Shown: positions 1 through 12,300 of the stretch, piece after piece | Position numbering within the stretch: position 1 is the stretch's first letter | How the letters are laid out: each line of letters starts with the position of its first letter | DNA from: Cryptomeria japonica | Taxonomy: Eukaryota > Streptophyta > Pinopsida > Cupressales > Cupressaceae | Direction: 5' to 3' | Length of the DNA stretch: 64,000 nt | Assembly: GCF_030272615.1 (NCBI RefSeq) | Contig: NC_081410.1 | Location: 258,029,533 to 258,093,532, forward strand | The notes under the pieces: generated by a model | Told to the model about the DNA's origin: nothing | The model's input: the letters and a program-made list of their open reading frames with translations, nothing else | Database searches by the model: none | Made by a program: the position numbers and the translations under genes

Positions 1-1
1 T

Positions 2-589
2 CAAATTGGTTGGTTCTTGAAGGTTGATGATGCCACTTCCTTCATAGGTCATTCTACATTTGCATACATTCTGATCGATATTGACATCTCCATGCTTCTT
101 CCTAGGAATGCAATTCTCATTGTTAGGGATAGGCCATGGACTTAGGTGTTGGATTATGAGGGCCTCCCCTTTCGATGTCATCGATGCTTCTCACTTGGTC
201 AATTGGCCACAAACTGTTCTCTCTCATGTTGTAAAAGCACTACTACTTTGTCGAATAATGCTAATGGTGATCACTTGATTGTTCGAGCTTCCAATTCTTT
301 TTTTGATGACTCTTCCTAGGATGATGATGACTCCTCCTAAGATGTTGATGTGCCCCCTATTGTTGGTGTGACCTCTTCGTGCCCTTTGGTTCCTGTTGGG
401 AAACCTCTTGCTTGGTGCATGCATCCTTCTTTGCCTATTGCCCTTGTTCAACCCCTTCCTTTTGTGGAGGATGGTCCTCTTCTACCTTCTACTCCATGTG
501 TTGATAGTTTGTCTGTGGGGGTCTTCCCTCATGCTTCGCTTTGTTTTGGTGTTCTTGATGATATTATTGCTTGGACTGTTGTTAGGTGA
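2..589 (+). pseudogene. LINE ORF1-like remnant (DUF4283-type region with zinc knuckle)
   Basis: One frame reads from the window edge through a DUF4283-like tail (VDDATSFIGHST, then ILIVRDRPW), a zinc-knuckle segment (LPFRCHRCFSLGQLATNC) and a low-complexity acidic/Pro-Ser tail. In plants this arrangement is typical of ORF1 of L1-type LINEs, an RNA-binding protein. The knuckle keeps three Cys, but the His position is Gln (C-x2-C-x4-Q-x4-C). In-frame stops lie at 143-145 and in the acidic stretch near 320-345. No endonuclease or RT follows, so this is a dead 5' fragment. A captured host zinc-knuckle protein is less likely. Confidence 0.65.
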
Positions 590-1682
590 TGGAGAAAAGG
601 TCCTTCTTGCTCTTCGCAAACTCTTCCTTGAGTTGTGGGCTTGAGTCCCACCCACTCTTGATGTGAGTTATTTGTAGCTTGTGTGTGGTGTGTTCATGGC
701 TTGGGTAGTGTTGTAAGTGGTCTGTTGTCAATGGCCTGTGTAAAACTGTAAATGATCTATTTTTGGCCCGATTTTCTTAACCTTTGATCAACACCCTAAT
801 TTACTACTTTTATTAATTCTTAATAACAAATAATTCTTAATAACTTTTATTTTTATTCAATTCTTAATAACAAATAATTCTCCTAAGTAGTTTATATTAG
901 GTGCCAACATTCTCCTCGACACAAATAGCATATTTCACTACTGGAATACTTTAAGAATAACCCAAAAATGCTAAACTTTGTAACGCCTGACAACAACCAT
1001 GAGCACACCTACAAATTTCAGCAGACCTCATTTGCTTACCTAGGGTGTTTGCTTGCTATAATAAACCAAGTAATGAATGCATATCAAAAGAGCAACAAAG
1101 AAACTTTAAACCAAAATGTAATGCCAAAAAACATCATGACTACATGAAATTGAAAATCAACATCACCACACCACAAATCAAAAGGGAGCACAGTAATTGG
1201 AAAAATAAAACGTGGAATGAACGCCATCTTGTTGCAATAAATTGATATAAAATTTACACAACCCAATGGAGTGCCATAGGAAAAATATGACCTCCTCCCA
1301 TATACAACCATTATGTTTCAGTAGTGTTATATACTTAAGCGTTATCCTCCAACAATAACTATTCCTTGGTTGTATGCAAGTAATTCTCTCATTTCTATAT
1401 GCAACCATATAAAACAAAGAAAACAAACAAGAAACACACACTATATTGATACAGATCACACATACATTGAAACAAATTACTAGACATCAATTGAAAGTAG
1501 CCTTGATTTTTGAGGTTAATTTAGTTGCAGATATTGCATATGCATCTCTATTGTCATAGATCTGTACTGGTGGGGCTTCTCTTCCTTTGATGGAGGGAGT
1601 ATTTAATAGCATGGTTCATGGTTGCTCGTAAATTTGCATGTGAACCACACTCGTGCACTATGTTGGTTCCCAAATCAACAAT

Positions 1683-1771
1683 CCCCGAGTTCTAGAGGAA
1701 TTGCAACTAACTCATCGACAAACTCGGGGAAGGATTTGGCCAACTGAACAAGACTCAGTCACAAGACTGAG
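1683..1771. repeat. Two adjacent perfect hairpins
   Basis: CCCCGAGTT (1683-1691) pairs with AACTCGGGG (1721-1729). CTCAGTC (1754-1760) pairs with GACTGAG (1765-1771) across a 4-nt loop. Both stems are perfect. No terminator or RNA family is recognised; they could be part of a decayed LTR or LINE 3' end. Confidence 0.45.
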
Positions 1772-2689
1772 ATCTCCTACTCTTTTGGCTCTGCGAGACC
1801 AAGGCGGGTGAACCTATGCAGTGTCTACCAACTTTCAACTTAAAAACACTCAGGACACTACAACTTACAACATATCATCCCAACGAAAATGTACTAAGGA
1901 AGATGGTTTAACTCCTGGTTTTGGCTTTAACCTTAGTTTCTAAGCATCTATGCACTTCATTGAGGGGGGGTTTCTACACTAATCCTACTCGTAATGCAGG
2001 AAGGAAAGCAGAAAATAAAAAAGATTTTGAAAATGAGAACGATTCTGAAAATCTGGAAAATAAACATTAACCAGTGCCTTCATCCAGTGAGCAACAGAGT
2101 CTATCCTCAAAAAGTAGTTTTATATTCAAGTAGTTTGCATTGTAACCAAAGACATCTAAATAGAAATGCATTACATCAATACCCATCAACTCAGTTCTCT
2201 TGCAATCATGCTTAATAACCCTATATGCACAAGATATTACTAACATTTTACTCAACCATTTTAATCTTGAAGGAAGAGAAGCAGAAACAAAATGAACACC
2301 ATACTAGATGAGACAAAACATGCAATCTTTGATTGTATATTTCATAAGTAACTCTGTTGCATATTGGAGACGAGCAAGAAAATACTAGTATTATCTACTT
2401 GCACTGTTGATTACAAATACTCAAGATATAAAACATACACAAGCTAAAAATATTTCTCTAACTGTCAATAAGCCCTACACTGTACATGGCTCCTATGGAG
2501 CAGAAATTTTGGAGCTTAACTCCTCAGACTGAAAACTAAAACTAACTACTACTATCTCTCTCCTACTACTGAAAAACTGAACTCAGAATGAGAACGAAAC
2601 CCCAGGAAACCCTAGGTTGCATCCCATTGGCCATTATGTTTCCAGGAATTTAAAATTCCCTCTTTGAAATCTGCACTTAATTTCATTGG

Positions 2690-3260
2690 CTGTCCTCTCT
2701 TTCTTGAGCCTGCTGAAGCCTTTTGAAAATCTGGAGCCATCTTCATTCAGTAGCTTGTCTATTTTCAAAATCTGCACTTTGTCCCAAGCTTGCCATTTTA
2801 AGCCACTGTCCACCTCCTTTTTCTGCACTTCTCTCTCTACGCAAAAATGGCAAAAAGCTCTCTTTCTGCTGGAAATGACCATTTTGCTTACATTTTAAAA
2901 ATCTCTATCCTTCCTCTGGCTGGAAAAAATGAAAAGGTCACCCTCATGCTGAAATGACATGTCACTCACATTTCTTGCATTATCTCAAACTCAGATTTCA
3001 AAAACAAAATACCCCCTTTGCTGGAAGGATCCTCTGTCAATTCACCCTTTTCTGCAGCTTGTGTTCATTTGCCAAAGTTTTCTATATTTTTCTCGTCCTT
3101 CTTTGACTGAAAAGGTCACCCTTCCCTCTTTGATTGCAGGCTGACCAATTTTCCATTTTGGTGGAAGTCAGAAAATGACTTTTAGCTGCATATTTCCATC
3201 TGCTCAGAAGTAGCAAATCTCCTCACTGACTGTAAAGGTCATGTGATTACCTTCAAAATC
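2690..3260. repeat. Degenerate short repeats around CTGAAAAGGTCACCCT
   Basis: Variants of 'gctgAAAaggTCAccct' recur every 60-120 nt (for example near 2868, 2930, 3107 and 3225), mixed with 'tctgca' and 'cattttg' words. The units are too diverged for a clean period. This looks like an old, decayed minisatellite-like tract. Confidence 0.35.
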
Positions 3261-4590
3261 TCTATGCCCTTTTTACCTTTCGATTTTGCTCTTTCTCTTT
3301 GCATTGACTTGGTAGAAATTTCATTTTCTGCATTCAACACTTTACTTTGACAAAAAACCCCCTTTGTTTCATTTTACCATCACCCATGGAAAAAACAATA
3401 GTTTCCTGCAAACGTATACACTGCCCTGCACATTATCCCTCCTTCCAAAGTAAGATTTTACTATTCTGATTCTATAAATTTCCTCATTTGGTTTATGATA
3501 TGTGAGTTAAAAGAATGCTTTTAAAACAAAAACATTCTCGTGACATTTTCTCCTTCGTGGGATGAAACACATCCCAAAGTAAAACATTCTGACCTTTGAC
3601 AAATCTGCAAGAGCACACTGTGCCAATACTCACTATTATGGATGGATCGGTACTACACAAGCATACACAGCTTTGGACCTGCTCAATACACCATTGCAAT
3701 ATTATTCATCTCTTTCAATTTTATGTCGCCCCCACTTTCCACATTTACCGTATTTTACCTGAATTCATATGATGCATCAAATACCCATGTATGTAATACC
3801 ACGGTGATTGTTGATGAAAGACGTGGAAGTACCAAGCTCCATCTCCTCATTTCCCCTGTATATCGTAGGCCTTACCGGGAAAATGTGCCCATATAGTCAC
3901 AAATCAACCAAATGAGATGAAATAGATATACTTTGCCTGGCTAATTGATCGGATTATATCCTTAAGCAAAATGTCGATCACAGACAAGAAGATGGCGATA
4001 CCAAAGCATTTCATTCAGATTATAATCGGGGCTAAACCATCGCAGGGGCAGTGTAAAGCATGCTTGGAGTCTCCATATTCTGCTACAAAATAGAGAGAAA
4101 ACCCGACATTGACTCGCTACCTGCGTATTCCCATTACATGTGTTCTAAAAGCCATTGCGTTGACTGAAGTGGTTCCCGTACTTGGCCAAGGCGTTACGTC
4201 TGCTCCCACATTGCACTTGCTTGAAGGATTCAAATAATGCCTTCATCGGTTCCAGGCATCTAAATACGACAGCACAACATTTATGCCTTGTCCATTCGTC
4301 CACATAGCTTCAACTAATACTGTCTACACACTGCTAAAAGGTTGATCGCGGGCTCACAGAATAAAACTTCAGAACAAAACATAGAATGGAAATGAAGAAA
4401 GGTCACTTCAATGCTCCCATAAAACCTCATTGATGCCGGATGGACAGAGTTCCGCGCAGAGACACCAAGCTCAAATCGGCGTGAACCCTAGAAAATTTAG
4501 CTCTTTCCATTTTTGCCCTAAACTTTATTTTTGCTTGCATCGGTTTTGCCTTTTGGTCAACGCTGCACCCCACACTGCCTCGCACCTCCA

Positions 4591-6142
4591 CTCAGCGAGT
4601 TTAATATATCCGTTGATCATGGTGTCACTCTAAGGAACATCATCGAAAAAGTTTGGGATCATAAGGATGAATTCTTTTGCTGTTTTGTAGATTTCAAAAA
4701 AGCATTTGACACGATCTGTAGGGACAAACTTTGGTACAAATTGGAGGAACTTGGAGTTCCTAGTCATCTCAGGGCAGTTGTTCATAGGTTGTATGAAGAG
4801 GTCAAAGTTAAAATGAGAACTTCGACTGGCATCTCAGAAAGTTTTAGGAATGACATTGGGGTCAAGCAGGGCTGCCCTCTATCTCCTACACTTTTTGGTT
4901 TATACATCGACAAACTCGAAGATTGGTTGAAATTACAAAATGGGGATGGTGTTCACTTGAACAAGTTTGTCATAAGACTCCTTTTATATGCAGATGACCT
5001 TATCATTATTGCTAAGTTTGCTATTGGTTTACAAGAACACCTACTCTCCCTTGAGCAATTTTGTAGAACTGTGGCGATGAAAGTTAACATCAACAAAACA
5101 AAAGTGATGATTTTCTCTACCAAAAGAAAACATGACCAGTATGTGTTCCATTTTGAAGGTAATACTCTTGAAGAAGTAACGGATTACAAGTACCTTGGTA
5201 TTGACTTCAACAAAAACTTAAGTTGGGAAGGGTGCAGAAACAAGAGAGTTTTGGGAGGGTGGAAAACGTTTTATGCCTTTCAGAATAGGTGTAGAGAGGC
5301 TGAGTTATGAGACTGGAAGCCTTTTCAAACTCTTTTTGGTCTTTTAGTGCTTCCGGTTGTCCTTTATGGCTGTGAAGTGTGGGGCAACAATACTTCTGTC
5401 TTGCAATGGAAACAAATTGAAAAAATTAAAAAACGTTTGATTACAAACAAGTTCAAGCTTAAAAATTCAATATCTTATGACATTATGTTGGGTGAAGTGG
5501 GGGCAACACCCGTTGAGGTTATTGCTATGACGAGACTCGTAAGTTATTTAAAAAGAATCGAGAGAATGGATGAGGACCGATGGCCTAGGATTGTCTTTAA
5601 TGATACTCTATGCAAAAGAAATAAAACTTGAATGCAACAAAATAACAAATGGTTAAGTAAATGGAATATCTACTTGAACGCGTGCCCCACCAATAGCAAG
5701 GAGATAAAAGCATTTGTTATAGACAAGTTTCGCAAGTGCACTTGGGATAAAAATCTTGGGAGAAAGAAAAAATACTATATTGAAGAGTTTAACCCCACTT
5801 GTAATTATCAACAAAAGACGTACATAGGGGCCAATATTCCTTGGAGAGCCAAAATCCTTATTGCTCAATTAAGAACTAATTCTCACCAGCTTCATAGTGA
5901 AACCGGTCATTGGAAAAGACCTAAAGAAGATTGGGAGGAGAGAGTGTGCATTCTTTGCTCAATGGGTAAAGGGGAAACAAAAAAAACACTTCATTTTAAA
6001 ATGTGAAGCTTTCAAGGACAACAAGGACAACTATAATAACATCTTGATAGCTAACTCTTGGGACAATCTTTTCAGTGAGGGAATTGTTGAGAAGCTGGGA
6101 GCACTTATCATCACGCTGCATAAGAAGAGAGATGAAATATAG
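4591..6142 (+). pseudogene. 5'-truncated non-L1-type LINE, reverse transcriptase and C-terminal knuckle
   Basis: The protein copies LINE RNA into DNA at a nicked target. In the first open segment (numbered from 4531) RT motifs run in order: VDFKKAFD (53-60), GVKQGCPLSPTLF (110-122) and LLYADDLII (151-159), with the catalytic YADD intact. After a TGA at 5308-5310 the same frame continues with LPVVLYGCEVWG. It passes another TGA at 5629-5631 and ends in a knuckle, C-x2-C-x9-H-x4-C, near 5948-6005. A shift in an A-run near 5985-5992 moves the last 50 codons into another frame. Similarity starts abruptly just before SVDHGVTLR, so endonuclease and N-terminal RT are absent, as expected of aborted target-primed reverse transcription. 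The motifs resemble the RTE/jockey/CR1 style rather than the plant L1 style (RQGDPLSP, FADD). The exact clade is not assigned. Confidence 0.88.
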
Positions 6143-6240
6143 AAGGCAATCAGTGCTTAATCCAATGCGGTTGACAGTTTTGTCCCATAGGCTATATTTA
6201 GTCTCGTGGACGTTAAAATAATTTCTTCTTCTTCTTCTTC
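6143..6240 (+). repeat. LINE 3' UTR ending in a (TTC)6 tail
   Basis: After the TAG at 6140-6142 an 80-nt 3' UTR ends in TTC x6 (6223-6240) instead of poly(A). Short-microsatellite tails are known for several non-L1 LINE clades, including RTE. This marks the 3' end of the insertion. No clear target-site duplication was found. Confidence 0.55.
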
Positions 6241-7920
6241 CGTGGGGCGGCGGGGAGAGCATTCTTCCGCCCCTTCCCGCAAGTCCGCACATGTTTCTAT
6301 GCATGTGGGGATGGCGGGGTGTTGGAGTCTTCCCTTTAACCGTTATGCATCCCTTCCTCCCACGATATCTTTTGCGCCTCCTCTATCAGGCTGCGGTGGG
6401 GTAACAAATTTGTTAAACCCCTTCAATTTGTTTTCATTAAAGATTCACTCATGGTGAGGGCCCACCGTATTTCATAAAGAAACAAATTACTTTACCATGT
6501 TTCTTAACAAAGTCACTATAGTCATTAAATAAATCATAAAATGATTTATTTAATTCTTGTTACATATCCCCACATCCAAATTAATTTAAAGATTTGGATA
6601 CACCCTGCTTGGCCATAAACAGACACATGGCATCTCTATAAGGTGTATGACCATTCCCCAAAGGGATTCTGCATGACAATTGTCTGGTGCAAAGATATGA
6701 GCTCACCAAATGAGATACTCCAACTTTCTTTGAAAGACGATTCTAAATGCAATCTACAAAATTGAGCCTGGGTCTTCAAGATTAGGCAAATTTTTTGAAG
6801 TCCCAACACAGTACTCTTTTTTCTAATTGCTATATTAACTCTGCACCATTGCAGATAGTGCAAACCTTGTGCAACGATCCTCAAAGTAAAGTGGTGTGAT
6901 TAATGGGCATGCTTTCTTGATACGCCCATGTGGTACCTTTGTTTACAATGGTTATGCTATTTAAATGACGGGTTTCCTCTATTTGCTCCTCTTGTATGTC
7001 CACCATGCATGAAATTGGAATTCATATTACCCCTAAAAATCTACATGCACTATTACATATATCATTCACAATTGAAATTTGGACCCAATGACTGGATGTT
7101 CATTGAAAAAAATTAACCGTGCAAGAGTCATATCAAATACTTAGATAGATCACAATCCTCGTACTGTCATGTTTTGAGCTCATTCATCTTATGGTGGAGA
7201 CTTGGGTATACAAAATTGTGTGCTACACCATTTCATTCATACTAATTTTTGTGTGTGACATTGTTGTATTGCTTGTGCTGCTGCTACTTGTTCCAATAGT
7301 TTCCCCTTATGCCATAGATGTCACAAATGTCTCGTGCCCATGACACCATTAAACTATCAGAAGTACACCAAATTCATTAATATATGCCACTCTCTATATA
7401 GAAACTCATTTTTTTGTTTCGTGCATAATGTATTTCACTTAATTCATCCTAAAACGTATTACATGCATGTGTATAGGAAAAAAAAAAAAGTAAAACAAAA
7501 TAACAACTTCAAAAATAGATGTATGTAGCTCCAAAAGCTACATTATCTTCTAAATCCAAAGCTTACACATATGGTTAGAATTCCAATAGTCATCATATCA
7601 TTTGGAATTCAAAATGAATGGTTGGATGTGAACAAAATGGCAAGTTAAAACAAAATTTTCAAAAAACATGTGTATTTTACTAACCCGACTTGGTGGGGTC
7701 ATAACTCTTAGCTAAGTGGTCAAAATTTGAACTTCATTATATTGTTGGAAATATCTACAAGAGCTATAAGTTCAATCCCTTGGATGTAGACTATTTCAAC
7801 CATTTCAAGATACTGATGATAGTCTTGACCCCAAATTTCACTTCAAAAGCCTCCAAAAATGTGATTTATTGGAACGTAGAAAATGCAAAAAAAATATTAT
7901 TTTGACATTTTTCATTATTG
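6241..7920. other. Non-coding stretch between LINE and LTR element
   Basis: G/C-rich for about 180 nt after the LINE tail, then AT-rich. No coding region or RNA gene recognised. Holds the palindrome at 6524-6554. Confidence 0.5.
6524..6554. repeat. Perfect 14-bp inverted repeat with AAA loop
   Basis: ATTAAATAAATCAT, loop AAA, ATGATTTATTTAAT: every one of the 14 base pairs matches. No MITE ends or target duplication were recognised around it. Confidence 0.6.
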
Positions 7921-7925
7921 CTTAT

Positions 7926-8981
7926 TGTAGACACCTAAAAAAGTCTCATTAATCTACGCCAATTATTCATCTTGTTAATTAAATATTTTTTTAATTATTT
8001 AATTTAACTAATTAAATTCTTCTTAATTAATTTTAATCACATCTCTCCAACATTACTAATTATTCTATTTCTACCTTATTAATCAATTAATCCTTTAACC
8101 ATTTCTATATAATTAATTAAATATTTATTATTTGATTACTTACAATTTAATCCTTTAATTTAAATAATAACTATTATTTAATTAAATTCAATTTCTAATA
8201 ATTAAATAATTTTTTAAAATTATTTAATTAACTAATTTATTCTTCTAATCCAAATTCCAAATTTCAAATTTCCCCAAATTTCAATTTCATATTCGAAAAT
8301 CCAAATTTAAATTATAATGAGAATGAAATGTGAATTTAATGTCAAAATCCTACAACACGTGTTGAAATTCTAACTCCCATTGACTTTCCTGATCAATCAA
8401 TTCGGTCAACTCCTCAATCTATTCAGTCATCTCCCTAATTAACTCAGTTAACTCTTCAATCACCTTTCTCAACTCTAAATCAGCTTTTCGGAACAGAGTA
8501 ATCAATTAAGTTAATAGACCAATCATTTTAGTTCACTGATCAATTTAATTAGTTCACTGATCAATCAATCTAGTCAACTCATCAATCAAATGAGTTAAAC
8601 TCCCAATCAGTTTTGTCTCAAGCAATCTCAGCCATTGATAAATTTTGTTCCAGAATGAATCTCAACCATCCATTCTCATCCTCCAGAATCTATAAATTCA
8701 ACATCCATTCTCCCAAATTTCTGAACCATTATCTTCAAAATTATTGTGCCATCTTTATGGAGGTACTCCAACGCAACACTGAGAGCTACATAGCAACAAT
8801 GATGAAGAAGAGCAATGGAAGCCATGAAAGAAATCAATTGAGGGATTTTTAATTATGTTTTATTATGTTCAATTGATTTGATTCCATTTTATTGTTATTT
8901 GTGAATTAGTTAATTAGATTAGAGTATTGGTGGTTTACTCTCTTAAATATGATTAAATATGACTAATTTTTTCATAAAACA
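7926..8981 (+). repeat. 5' LTR of the LARD-like element
   Basis: 1,056 bp, starting TGTAGACACC and ending ATAAAACA. AT-rich first half. The second half repeats the words TCAACTC and TCAATC about every 20-25 nt (8380-8610). The same words occur in the 3' LTR. Confidence 0.9.
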
Positions 8982-8984
8982 TTC

Positions 8985-9002
8985 GGTGAACCCGACGTGA
9001 AC
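8985..9002 (+). promoter_or_regulatory. Putative primer-binding site
   Basis: GGTGAACCCGACGTGAAC begins 3 nt after the 5' LTR. The position is right for minus-strand priming, but it lacks the canonical TGG start. The matching tRNA was not identified. Confidence 0.45.
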
Positions 9003-9045
9003 TAACAACAACTGACCTTTTTTTTGTTTTCTGTGCATTTCCAGG

Positions 9046-9385
9046 TTATAAGTACAAATTTTCATATTCGTGTCCAAAATTTCGCATTCGCTATAACAAT
9101 TTCGCATTTGTATCAACATAATTTCGCATCCGTTTCAATAGAATTTCACATTTGTAATTTTTTAAAAATTCACTGTTTCATATTCGTGTTAACTATTTCA
9201 CATTTGCACTAACTATTATGCATTTGTTCTATCTATCAATTTTGCATAATCAATCTAGCATTTCGTATTTGTTTTGACAGAAATTCGCAAGAGTTCTGTC
9301 AAAATTTTGCATTAGTAGTAGTAGTATTTTGCATCAGTATAGTCTATGTTTTGCATTCGTTTAAATTAGTTGCGCATTTGTCTGG
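9046..9385 (+). repeat. Array of about 15 TTTCGCATTYGT-like motifs
   Basis: Just downstream of the primer site, variants of TTTCGCATTCGT recur every 20-28 nt, for example TTTCGCATTCGC, TTTCGCATTTGT, TTTCGCATCCGT and TTTTGCATTCGT. The spacers differ in sequence, so the word is conserved better than the period. No protein is encoded. Confidence 0.7.
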
Positions 9386-12300
9386 TAAAATAGGAAGTTT
9401 ATATTTTTGGTTTTTCCATTTTGTTCTGGTTTTCTGGTGTTACTGATTTTTTGTGTGTAGCATGTGGTGAGGAAAACAGGGAAGGCACAAACAGTCCAAG
9501 ACTCTTATTTAAACTACTAACTTGTGGATTACAGGGTTTCCTTGATTGACTTCTACTGTTGCTCACATTTGGATTTTCGTGCTTTAAAATAAACCTATGT
9601 ATGCATTTCACATTTTGATTTGGGCTTAAAAATGGACATGGATTTGTTTTATGTTTATATTAGATCACACATTGCAATGCTTTAAGGTTAATAAATCTTG
9701 TTTCCTGTGTTTGGAGCGCTTGCTCATTTCGTAGGGTGAACCCACAGTTGCATGAAGTACCTTTCCACCCGCCTTTGAGGTCTTGGGTGATAGGGAATAG
9801 TGACGACACCCAATTTTTATTTTAGTAGTGAGGAGTATCTTTGATTGGGGACTTCATCACCCCACAAAGGTATCTCGAATTGGGACACGTTGGTGATATC
9901 AAGTCTCTCAACGCTATCTTGAGCGGGTTTTCCGAGCTGCTATATAAATATGTTGGTCAAGTGGTTGGAGCATTGAGTGAATTTGACGTATGTGGAGGTC
10001 CCCTTTGCATAAGTTTAGTTAAAGCATTAAGTGGCTTGCTTCAAGAATCCGCAGTTGGATTGGTGATCCCTTGGAACTATACTACGAGTCAATTGTTTTA
10101 GTTAACCCAAAATCCCACATTTGATGGTTCAGGGAGTGCATATCGTACCTCATAGATACCTCTCATGTACCCATCTTGATGAGACATGAATCCCCGGTCA
10201 TAAGATCTTTGGATCTTCGGGGTAAGAGAATCTGGTGTGCCTGAGAAATGTGTGCCACGGAGTGGAGCCAGTGCTACCAGAATCTCTATCAGTCCGTCTT
10301 GTATGAGGTATTTTATTGTAGAGGCCCCATTGAATTGTTTCCTATATCCAACCTAGGTTGTAAATGCTTTTCTCATGTGTCTAATTTGTTCAATGTTTTA
10401 AACTAGTAAGGGTCAATCCTTTTTGGGCCAATCTAGGCCCTTTTGCTCACGTAACTTGTATTTTTTAGAGTTGTCAAAAACAAGTCCATTTGACCATACT
10501 GTCTTTGCTATTTGTATACAGTGTTCTCAAAGTCTCTCAAAAACAAAATTTATGCTCAAACAAGGTCATAGAAAACCAAATCAATCAACAGAAAATTTGC
10601 CAGACAAGTTCCTCAATTCAAAACAAAAACATCTTATTCACATCTTTTGCAATCATAGGTTTTTCCAAAGTCCTTAGTCCTCATCTTGCATCTAATCCAA
10701 AATCAGAAGAAATGAGTCCTGAAATAAATCAAGATCAAGAATGAACCCTTTCGTCTAATCCAATTTTTTATCAAGATCCCACCTAGCAAGAGTCTTATGT
10801 TGACCCCCTAATCTTTTTGTATTTGATCAGGATTAAATTGGGAAAATATTGAAATCTAATTTTTCCAAAATTTTATATGTTTTAGTAAATTGCAATTTTG
10901 AGGGTCTTCGGTGCATTTTTGGACAAATATGGTGCGGAAACATGACGAGACATCATTGATGTTTTTGAAATTTGGTTCTAGATTATTTGAGTACCTTTCC
11001 AACGCATCAAACGGTTTGTAATTCGGAGCTAGGATGAGAAAGTTATGCCTTCTCAAAGTGGACTGAAATTTTATATTTAGTTTTTTTGATAATTTTGATA
11101 GTTTTAATAGTTTAATTGTAATAAACATTATGATGACTCTTCATTTCAAATTCCAAGGGATTTGTGTGACCCTTGGGATACATTCGACTTGTATAAACTC
11201 CAATTTTGAATAGAATGGAGACAGTTTTTTTGGTTTGCAATCTTCTTGTTGTCAATTTCTTTTGTGTTGAAATCTACAATACCGCAAGTATCACACTAGG
11301 TATTGTAATCTGGTTTTCATAAATCAGATCAGTATTCCATCCACAATGATCCCTTTCCATCTTGAGAGCAAAGTGTCTTTTTAAGTCCCATTCAACACCC
11401 ACCTCCTAAGCAAGATCTTGATATCTGTTCTATCCCTTCCAATGATCCAATTCAAAATCAAGAGCGAAGCACAAACTCCGATGACCCTATTCCAAGTCAA
11501 GATCAAAGTATCCCTTCTTCTAAATCCAAGCATACATAGTCCCTATCCTCCAAATCCATTTTAGGTCCTTTTTATCCAAAATCAAAGCCTTCCTCCCTTC
11601 CATGCATATTAGGATCCTATGTCCCTCCATCCACTATTCATATGATCCCTATCTCACAATTCAATTATCCTATCGTTAATCAAGATAAAAAAAGGCACAC
11701 ATCTTTGAGCACCTTCCAACCATTTACCTACATTAAACTGTCCAAAAGACCTCCATATCATTCCTAATCATCCATGAATCCCATTCCCTTTGGAAGAAAT
11801 TTGGATGTCAAGAATAGAATCCACAAGTCCAAAAATCCACATACATCCAAAGATCAACATGTCCAGTCTAAAAGGCATGTCAAATGCAATAATTTGATCC
11901 AAACGCAAAAAGAAATATCGAAAAGGGTACAAAGGCCCATTATGAGATAAGAAAAATAAAAAACCATGTGGGTTCCTAAATTGCTCATAGAAGCAATGTG
12001 TTCCAAAGAACTAGAAGGAAAAGAAAAATCAAAATCAATGTGGATTCCCATAAGAACATTATGTCCCAAAGGAAAATCAAAATTGGCATCCAGACTTGTT
12101 ATTCCAAATGCTTCCCTCAATCATTTGTCTACACATATCCCACTTTCCAAATCTATTACTCCATTTCCTTCATCCATTTTGGGTCCTTATGTCATGAATT
12201 CCACATCCACTCCTCCATCAAAACCTCAAAATCCAAAATCCACTTTTCCTTCATCAATCCACCACCCCTCAAGGGGTGTGCCAACTTTGATCTTGAAAAC

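Larger units (their letters stand above)
650..4590. other. Non-coding stretch, no gene recognised
   Basis: No convincing coding region on either strand; the ORFs are short and resemble nothing known. It holds two small hairpins (1683-1771) and a quasi-repetitive tract (about 2690-3260), listed separately. Probably old TE or intergenic DNA. Confidence 0.5.
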
